From: JAAYWY01 sp050945275
GTDB lineage: Bacteria > Bacillota > DTU030 > DUMP01
Length of the DNA: 11,875 bases
Reading direction: 5' to 3'
NCBI GenBank assembly: GCA_050945275.1
Contig: JBMNSQ010000047.1
Span: 1 to 11,875, forward strand
Positions 7,232 through 11,875 of the stretch are shown piece after piece (positions within the stretch are counted from its first letter, which is position 1; each line of letters starts with the position of its first letter). A program made the translations under genes and the position numbers. Below the pieces are notes generated by a model. It was not told the origin of the DNA, searched no databases, and worked only from the letters and a program-made list of their open reading frames with translations.

Positions 7232-7276
7232 AGCTCAGCACCACCTCGCTACATATTTCGCTCCTTGATAGGCGGT

Positions 7277-7310
7277 TTCCTTCTTTCACCAGGTTTCACC
7301 AGGGAAGGAA
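7277..7310. repeat. Tandem decamer framed by an inverted repeat in the divergent intergenic region
   Basis: TTTCACCAGG occurs twice head to tail (7284-7293 and 7294-7303). The pair is framed exactly by TTCCTTC (7277-7283) and its complement GAAGGAA (7304-7310). It lies between the divergent FtsA-like and WYL regulator genes, 71 bases before the regulator start. It could be an operator with two half-sites, or a replication-slippage duplication. Confidence 0.6.
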
Positions 7311-7380
7311 GTCGCGCTCAGGCGTAGAATTATATTAACAATGGAAGTGGCAAAGTGGGAAGGGAAGGCGGGGAGAAAGC

Positions 7381-8385
7381 ATGTCACAAGGGTTGGCCTT
7401 AGGCGGCATGGAACGCCATAGCTTTTATCGTATTCACCGAATAGATCAGCTTATCCGTCAGTCGATCTACCCCAATGTGCCTAAGCTAAGCAAATGGCTG
7501 GAGGTAAGTACCCGTACCATTGAACGGGACATCGAGTTTATGCGTGATTCGCTGGGAGCACCGGTCAAATACGATCGTAAGCGCCGTGGCTACTACTACA
7601 CCCGCCTTGATTTTTCCTTACCAAAAGCCAGACTTACAGCCGGCGAGATGGTAACATTGTATCTGGGACAAAAACTGTTAGCCCAGTATCGAGGGACACC
7701 ATTTGAGAGCAGCATCGTCCATGCCTTTGCTAAGATCAAAACGTTTCTACCGGAAGAAGTAGACATGGACTTTGCCGACTTAGACGAATTTCTATCCTTT
7801 AATGTGAAACCTCTTCGCGGTGAAGAACAACAGGTAGCCCGCATGTTCCAGGGAGTAGCTTCTGCGCTTAGAGATCAAAAGACCATTAGCATTACCTATT
7901 ACACCGCCAGTCGTGATACCAAAAGCACCCGCTTAGTGGATCCATACCATCTACGCTGCCATGAAGGAGCCTGGTATCTTATTGCTTACTGCCATCAGCG
8001 CAAGGAAGTTAGAATTTTTGCCCTAGATAGAATTAGGCATCTCAAGCCAACCCGGTCCCGTTTTCGAATACAATCGGATTTTTCGTTGGACAAGTATCTA
8101 GGGCACAGTTTAGGAATCGAACGTGGTCTAGAACCATATGAGGTGGTGATACGGTTTGATGCCGAGGTTACCCGTTGGGTAAAAGAGCGGATCTGGCATC
8201 CAAGTCAGGAGACAATTCTGCAAGAGGATGGTTCATTGCTTCTAAAAGCAGTCTTAAGCGGCCTTGGAGAAGTAAAACGGTGGGTGTTAGGATTTGGTGC
8301 CCATGCCGAAGTGCTAGCGCCGCCCAAGCTTCGTCAAGAGATAGCCCAAGAAGCCGCTGCCTTAATCGCCCAATATCAAAGCTAA
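7381..8385 (+). CDS. WYL-domain transcriptional regulator (HTH_11-WYL-WCX, YafY/PafC type)
   Basis: 334 residues. A winged helix (about 14-75) has the recognition segment VSTRTIERDIEFMRDSLGAPV and then RKRRGYYYT. A middle region leads to the WYL domain (about 155-235), with RLVDPYHL and the signature W198-Y199-L200 in EGAWYLIAYC. A C-terminal WCX region follows (about 250-330). WYL domains sense ligands, often nucleic acid or nucleotides, and many such proteins control defence or DNA-damage genes. The start at 7381 has GGGAG 5 bases upstream; the next ATG (7408) has no usable site. The 100-residue gene starts 48 bases downstream, and the type I-C cas operon begins about 800 bases further on. 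Regulation of those neighbours is a reasonable inference but is not shown by the sequence. Confidence 0.92.
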   Translation: MSQGLALGGMERHSFYRIHRIDQLIRQSIYPNVPKLSKWLEVSTRTIERDIEFMRDSLGAPVKYDRKRRGYYYTRLDFSLPKARLTAGEMVTLYLGQKLLAQYRGTPFESSIVHAFAKIKTFLPEEVDMDFADLDEFLSFNVKPLRGEEQQVARMFQGVASALRDQKTISITYYTASRDTKSTRLVDPYHLRCHEGAWYLIAYCHQRKEVRIFALDRIRHLKPTRSRFRIQSDFSLDKYLGHSLGIERGLEPYEVVIRFDAEVTRWVKERIWHPSQETILQEDGSLLLKAVLSGLGEVKRWVLGFGAHAEVLAPPKLRQEIAQEAAALIAQYQS

Positions 8386-8433
8386 GACTACCTTTAATTC
8401 TGGTGACCCATCATTAATAAGGGGGTTATTCCA

Positions 8434-8736
8434 ATGGGCCTTACAGGCTTAGATGTTATTATCAATTTGTACCGAGACGGAGATAAGTTTTTCGACATCC
8501 TAAAGGCAGCTATCCGCGAATGGCGTCAGTCACCATGGCCACATGAACAGGAACGGGCCAGCTATGCCGAAGAGCTGTTTCGCCATAGCCTTAAAATCTA
8601 CGAAGAATACCTAAACCAAGCCCACGAACGGGTAGCCAGTGGTTTTTCCACACCAGCCGATCGCAAAATACTAAAACAGATGGAAGAGCGCCATACCTAT
8701 TGGGAAAACAAACTCAAAGAGCTTACGGGGGAATAA
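8434..8736 (+). CDS. Hypothetical 100-residue protein downstream of the WYL regulator
   Basis: I do not recognise this protein. The ATG at 8434 follows GGGGG (8421-8425) by 8 bases, a good site, and the 48-base gap from the regulator with no terminator suggests one transcript. It is rich in charged and aromatic residues and looks all-helical. Helical stretches are likely near residues 5-30, 40-67 and 75-97, the last with a heptad-like pattern (QMEERHTYWENKLKEL) that could form a coiled coil. There is no signal peptide, membrane segment or cysteine. Hairpins and a terminator follow directly, making it the last gene of its operon. A role with the regulator or with the nearby cas genes is only a neighbourhood guess. 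Confidence 0.65.
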   Translation: MGLTGLDVIINLYRDGDKFFDILKAAIREWRQSPWPHEQERASYAEELFRHSLKIYEEYLNQAHERVASGFSTPADRKILKQMEERHTYWENKLKELTGE

Positions 8737-8761
8737 GAGAAGCTCCTCAACATAGCTTCTC
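8737..8761 (+). terminator. Hairpin immediately after the 100-residue gene
   Basis: GAGAAGCT (8737-8744) and AGCTTCTC (8754-8761) form a perfect 8-bp stem with a 9-base loop, beginning one base after the stop codon. No U-tract follows (ACGGCAATCC), so it is more likely an mRNA 3'-end stabiliser or a weak terminator than the main one. Confidence 0.4.
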
Positions 8762-8841
8762 ACGGCAATCCTTTTGCTGCCACTGCCAACCGTTGTAATA
8801 AACGACCATCCCCCTTTGCTCGAATAGATAATTTGGCATTG

Positions 8842-8872
8842 ACCAGAGGAGCTGTGCCCCTCTGGTTTTGTT
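8842..8872 (+). terminator. Intrinsic terminator of the WYL regulator operon
   Basis: ACCAGAGG (8842-8849) pairs perfectly with CCTCTGGT (8859-8866) around a 9-base loop. TTTTGTTATATTT follows as the U-rich tract, its first T closing the stem. This is the clearest terminator in the window and separates the regulator operon from the cas operon. Confidence 0.75.
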
Positions 8873-8888
8873 ATATTTGAAACTGTAG

Positions 8889-8927
8889 GGGCTGGGCTCA
8901 TCCTTCGGATACAGGCTGTCCCAGCCC
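8889..8927 (+). repeat. GC-rich inverted repeat with nested mini-hairpin
   Basis: GGGCTGGG (8889-8896) and CCCAGCCC (8920-8927) form a perfect 8-bp stem. The 23-base loop contains a further small stem ATCC-TTC-GGAT (8900-8910). No U-tract follows. It could be a structured leader element or a DNA-level site. Confidence 0.5.
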
Positions 8928-8972
8928 GGAGTAATTCCAAAGCATAATCACTCCGACAGCTGGTGACGGAGT
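8927..8972. promoter_or_regulatory. Three alternating hexamers forming competing inverted repeats, operator-like
   Basis: CGGAGT (8927-8932), its complement ACTCCG (8950-8955) and CGGAGT again (8967-8972). The middle copy can pair with either neighbour. The right-hand pair encloses the palindrome CAGCTG (8957-8962). The right edge lies 5 bases before the extended -10 candidate at 8978, so a bound protein would cover its -35 region. Confidence 0.4.
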
Positions 8973-8977
8973 ACCCC

Positions 8978-8986
8978 TGATATACT
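8978..8986 (+). promoter_or_regulatory. Candidate extended -10 promoter for the cas operon
   Basis: TGATATACT fits the extended -10 form TGnTATAnT, but no good -35 is seen at the usual distance. Transcription from it would begin near 8992 and give a leader of about 195 bases before cas3. A weaker alternative is TGCTATAAC at 9045-9053. The choice cannot be settled by eye. Confidence 0.3.
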
Positions 8987-9096
8987 TAATATTGAGAGTT
9001 AATACGCAAATAAAGTGCTGTCGGGATAGGCAACTAGGTTGGTGTGCTATAACGCTGCAAGGATAACAACGAAAAGCATAATCAAAGTGAATAAGA

Positions 9097-9124
9097 AAGA
9101 CTAATCTTAAAACAAATTAGTTTT
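9097..9124 (+). repeat. AT-rich inverted repeat upstream of cas3
   Basis: AAGACTAAT (9097-9105) and ATTAGTTTT (9116-9124) pair over nine positions including one G-U, with a 10-base loop. It lies 63 bases before the cas3 start. It could be an operator or a weak terminator-like leader structure. Confidence 0.3.
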
Positions 9125-9187
9125 ATATACCTGAGGAAGGAATTTGAGGGCCCTATATGCAACTAGTATAACGAAAGGAGAAGTCAT

Positions 9188-11341
9188 ATGTTAATAGCGC
9201 ATTCGGAAAATGACGATGGTAACGTACATGGATTAGAAGATCATTTATTAAAAGTTGCAGATTTGGCTTTAGGTTTTGCCAGTGTGTTTGATGCAGGTGA
9301 ATTGGCTTACTTTTGCGGATTGGCGCATGATATGGGGAAGGCCCACCCGGACGTACAAAAATATCTAAGGAACGAGATTAAGCGCGGACCAAATCATTCG
9401 GCAGCAGGTGCTTTCATTGTAAGTGGAAAATGTGACCTTCTAACTTTGCCCATCGCTGGGCATCATGCGGGGTTACCATCTCCAACAGATCTTAGGCAAC
9501 GATTAAGCACTCCCGTCGAATCAAAAAATAGTGCGGTAGCCTTAGAACAAGCGAAAACAGCTTTATCGCCTCTGCTGAAACAACTTGATGCCTCGCCGGA
9601 GCTACCTATGTATTTACTTACCCCGTCACAAGGAATAGAGCTCAAAACCGAGTTATTTATACGCATGATTTTCAGCTGTCTTACCGATGCAGATTTTTTA
9701 GATACGGAAACACACTTTTCTCCCAATAAGACTCTAGCTAGGGTTCACGAGTTGTCCATGAAAAAGTTATGGCAACGATTCCAACAAGACCAGAAAGAAC
9801 TAAGCGGACAAAAGAGGGACGCGCTTAATCGATCTCGCCATGAAATCTATAATTATTGTCTCCAAGCGGCCGAATGGGAGCCCGGAATATTTTCCTTAAC
9901 TGTGCCCACTGGTGGTGGCAAAACCCGTTCTAGCCTAGCTTTTGCCCTGAGACACGCTATAAAATACGATTTGAATCGGATAATCGTTGCCATACCGTAC
10001 ACTAGCATTATAGAGCAAACAGCTGATGTTTACCGCGATATTTTAGGCTCAGAGGCTATCCTAGAGCATCATAGTGCTGTCAATGTAGAAGAAGGAAAAG
10101 AAGGTTCTGAAGAGGAATTTAGAAGTAACCTTATGTCAGAAAACTGGGATGCATCAATTATCGTTACCACTACGGTACAGTTATTTGAAAGCTTATTTTC
10201 TAATCGTAGCAGTCGTTGTCGTAAACTACATAACATTGCTGGTAGCGTACTTATTTTAGACGAGGTACAAACACTACCCACACATCTCTTAAAACCAACC
10301 CTAGATATTCTGCAGCAGTTGGTAGATCATTATCGGGTCTCCGTGGTCCTATGTACCGCTACCCAACCAGCTTTGGAGAAGGGTCCAATACAGGAAGGTC
10401 TGCGCAATGTTCGCCAAATAGTGAAGAAGCCTCAGCGATATTTTTCCGCTTTAAAACGGGTTAATTATGAGTTTCCTTTTCAGAAAGGGTGGTGGTCCTG
10501 GGAACAGATGGCCCAGATTCTAGAACATGAAAAACAAGCGCTGGTTGTTCTAAATACTAAAAAAGACGCGTTGGCACTGCTTGATGTTCTTGGCCCAGAG
10601 GAAAACATATTTCATTTGTCAACGTTACTTTGTGGGGCGCATCGCCGGGCCGTATTGGCGGAAATCCGCCACCGGTTAAACAATAACCTTCCATGTCGGG
10701 TAGTATCCACACAAGTTATAGAGGCCGGTGTGGATCTAGACTTTCCTATAGTATTTCGAGCAGTAGGACCATTAGATCGCATTATCCAAGCAGCTGGACG
10801 CTGCAACCGTGAGGGCAAGATGCAAGCGGGTAGAGTCATTGTGTTTTCCCCATGTGAGGGAAAAATACCCCAGGGCTCTTATCGCTCAGGGGCAGACGTT
10901 TTTTCCACATTGGTGCAGGATGGGAACAACGATCTTAATGATCTTAACCTTATCCGCACTTACTTCTCTAAACTATATGAAGTAGCCGAACTGGATCGTA
11001 AAAACATTCAAAAGCTGCGACAGCAACTTGATTATCCTCAAGTTGCAGCTCGGTTTCGCCTGATTGAACAAGACACAGAGTTAGCTATTGTACCTTACCG
11101 GCCCGATATAGATAAGATCCAAAAGCATATTAACCAATTGTGTTATGCTGGCCCTTCGCGGCAACTTCTGCGGTTAATCCAACCATATGTAGTTAGTATC
11201 AATAAGCGTTCATTAATGGATTTGCAAAAGGAACAAGCAATTAAAAACTTAGCCCCTGGAGTATGGGAGTGGTTAGGGGGTTACGATTTAGTCCGAGGGA
11301 TTGTCAGTATACAGCATGATCCGGCTAACCTTATTGGATAA
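9188..11341 (+). CDS. cas3: CRISPR-associated Cas3 nuclease/helicase, type I-C
   Basis: Recruited by Cascade after target recognition, Cas3 nicks and degrades DNA while translocating 3' to 5'. The 717 residues show the N-terminal HD nuclease (H19, LAHDMGK with H47-D48, NHSAAG with H70, GHHAGL with H92-H93) and a superfamily 2 helicase. Helicase motifs are Walker A PTGGGKT with K245, Walker B LDEVQ with D358-E359, motif III CTATQ (389-393) and motif VI QAAGRCNR (534-541). All key residues appear intact, so it should be active. The ATG at 9188 has AAAGGAG 7 bases upstream. cas5 follows after 25 bases; cas3-cas5 order and the Cas5 type indicate subtype I-C. Length is at or slightly below the subtype's usual size. 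Transcription probably starts in the upstream gene-free region. Confidence 0.95.
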   Translation: MLIAHSENDDGNVHGLEDHLLKVADLALGFASVFDAGELAYFCGLAHDMGKAHPDVQKYLRNEIKRGPNHSAAGAFIVSGKCDLLTLPIAGHHAGLPSPTDLRQRLSTPVESKNSAVALEQAKTALSPLLKQLDASPELPMYLLTPSQGIELKTELFIRMIFSCLTDADFLDTETHFSPNKTLARVHELSMKKLWQRFQQDQKELSGQKRDALNRSRHEIYNYCLQAAEWEPGIFSLTVPTGGGKTRSSLAFALRHAIKYDLNRIIVAIPYTSIIEQTADVYRDILGSEAILEHHSAVNVEEGKEGSEEEFRSNLMSENWDASIIVTTTVQLFESLFSNRSSRCRKLHNIAGSVLILDEVQTLPTHLLKPTLDILQQLVDHYRVSVVLCTATQPALEKGPIQEGLRNVRQIVKKPQRYFSALKRVNYEFPFQKGWWSWEQMAQILEHEKQALVVLNTKKDALALLDVLGPEENIFHLSTLLCGAHRRAVLAEIRHRLNNNLPCRVVSTQVIEAGVDLDFPIVFRAVGPLDRIIQAAGRCNREGKMQAGRVIVFSPCEGKIPQGSYRSGADVFSTLVQDGNNDLNDLNLIRTYFSKLYEVAELDRKNIQKLRQQLDYPQVAARFRLIEQDTELAIVPYRPDIDKIQKHINQLCYAGPSRQLLRLIQPYVVSINKRSLMDLQKEQAIKNLAPGVWEWLGGYDLVRGIVSIQHDPANLIG

Positions 11342-11366
11342 AAACACACGGAAGGAGGTGAAAGAT

Positions 11367-11875
11367 ATGTACCATGAAACTCCTTTGGTAGTGAAATTTT
11401 GGGGTGATTGGGCCTGTTTTACAAGGCCAGAAATGAAAGTTGAGAGAGTAAGTTATCCTGTTATGACGCCTTCAGCTGCTCGAGGGGCACTGGAAGCTAT
11501 ATTCTGGAAGCCGGAGTTCCGTTGGCAAATACGAAAGATTGTAGTGCTAAAACCCATCCGCTATTTTTCGATACTAAGAAACGAAGTAAACAAAAAAATA
11601 GCAGTTTCATCGGTAAAAAGCTGGGGACCCAACGATGGTTATTATGCGGATCAGGATCGCTCCCAGAGACACGCATTAGCCTTACGAAATGTTGCTTACG
11701 TGGTTTGGGCTGATGTCGTGTTAGAACCCCATGCCAAAGGGACCGATCCGGCCAAATATAGAGACCAATTCCGCCGCCGGGTTACCAAAGGGCAGTGTCA
11801 CCATCAACCATATCTTGGCTGCCGGGAGTTTTCCGCCTTTTTTAGTCGTCCCGCTCCAGATGATATACCAATCCG
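11367..11875 (+). CDS. cas5c: CRISPR-associated Cas5, type I-C (Cas5d/Cas5c), cut by the right window edge
   Basis: In type I-C systems this protein replaces Cas6: it cuts the pre-crRNA and stays as a Cascade subunit holding the 5' handle. The ATG at 11367 has an ideal AAGGAGGTG (11352-11360) with a 6-base spacer, 25 bases after cas3. The frame is open to the end of the window, giving 169 residues of an expected 200-250. Family signatures are YPVMTPSAARGALEAIFWKP (30-49) and KGQCHHQPYLGCREFSAFF (141-159). R101-H102 in SQRHALALRNVAY lies near where the catalytic Lys/His pair is expected, though I cannot align it here. The next gene would be cas8c. Confidence 0.93.
   Translation, partial: MYHETPLVVKFWGDWACFTRPEMKVERVSYPVMTPSAARGALEAIFWKPEFRWQIRKIVVLKPIRYFSILRNEVNKKIAVSSVKSWGPNDGYYADQDRSQRHALALRNVAYVVWADVVLEPHAKGTDPAKYRDQFRRRVTKGQCHHQPYLGCREFSAFFSRPAPDDIPI

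Larger units (their letters stand above)
8737..9187. other. 451-bp gene-free region between the WYL operon and cas3
   Basis: No convincing coding sequence on either strand. It holds, in order: a hairpin (8737-8761), an intrinsic terminator (8842-8872), a GC-rich long-loop hairpin (8889-8927), alternating CGGAGT/ACTCCG elements (8927-8972), an extended -10 candidate (8978-8986), a second weak -10-like TGCTATAAC (9045-9053), a 12-base direct repeat AAAGCATAATCA (8939-8950 and 9073-9084), and an AT-rich inverted repeat (9097-9124). It ends with the cas3 Shine-Dalgarno site AAAGGAG (9174-9180). No CRISPR repeat, tRNA or known riboswitch core was recognised. Confidence 0.7.

Noticed and set aside
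8671..8940. Minus-strand open frame of 89 codons across the end of the 100-residue gene and its terminator
   Set aside because: It overlaps a better-supported plus-strand gene, reads through the hairpins, has no convincing ribosome site and encodes nothing family-like.
8880..9060. Possible riboswitch or tRNA-like RNA before cas3
   Set aside because: Hairpins are present, but I found no cobalamin, SAM, TPP, fluoride or other known core sequence and no T-loop consensus, so only the individual inverted repeats are reported.
11522..11713. Plus-strand open frame of 63 codons at the right end
   Set aside because: It lies in a different frame inside cas5, whose own frame is strongly supported by family motifs and an ideal ribosome site.

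Overview
The window looks like a chromosomal segment of a Gram-positive Bacillota, most likely an anaerobic or thermophilic clostridial lineage. This is inference from the sequence style and was not matched to a genome. The signs are strong purine-rich Shine-Dalgarno sites, a TTG start, extended -10 promoters, an arginase very like the bacillar RocF type, an unusually long FtsA-like protein, and dispersed CCTGAGCGAAGCGAAGGATC-type repeats. Base composition is moderate throughout, and no insertion sequence, tRNA or rRNA is visible.

Left part (1-4410, plus strand). A biotin protein ligase (BirA) is already under way at the left edge. A short gap carries an extended -10 promoter, followed by arginase. 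Thirteen bases later comes a fusion of a MEMO/LigB-type dioxygenase-fold domain with an AMMECR1 domain. A 361-bp gene-free stretch packed with repeats separates this fusion from its expected partner, an AmmeMemoRadiSam radical SAM enzyme. That enzyme ends early, at the GNV that normally precedes a cysteine-containing tail. The AMMECR1/MEMO/radical SAM module is widely conserved and, as far as I know, has no settled function.

Middle part (4432-7231, minus strand). Two overlapping genes form an operon. The first encodes a 735-residue FtsA-like actin-fold protein whose C-terminal half carries about five degenerate beta-grasp-like repeats. The second is a Nudix hydrolase of the CoA pyrophosphatase type, whose Shine-Dalgarno site lies inside the end of the first gene. 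It converges on the radical SAM gene, leaving only 21 bases between stop codons.

Right part (7381-11875, plus strand). A WYL-domain transcriptional regulator and an unrecognised 100-residue protein form a small operon closed by a good intrinsic terminator. A 451-bp gene-free region follows, with several hairpins and inverted repeats and a candidate extended -10 promoter. Then a type I-C CRISPR-Cas operon starts with cas3 (HD nuclease plus helicase) and cas5, which runs off the right edge. The rest of the operon (cas8c, cas7, cas4, cas1, cas2) and the CRISPR array would lie beyond the window. A WYL regulator directly upstream, with an operator-like inverted repeat next to the candidate cas promoter, makes local control of the CRISPR operon a reasonable hypothesis.
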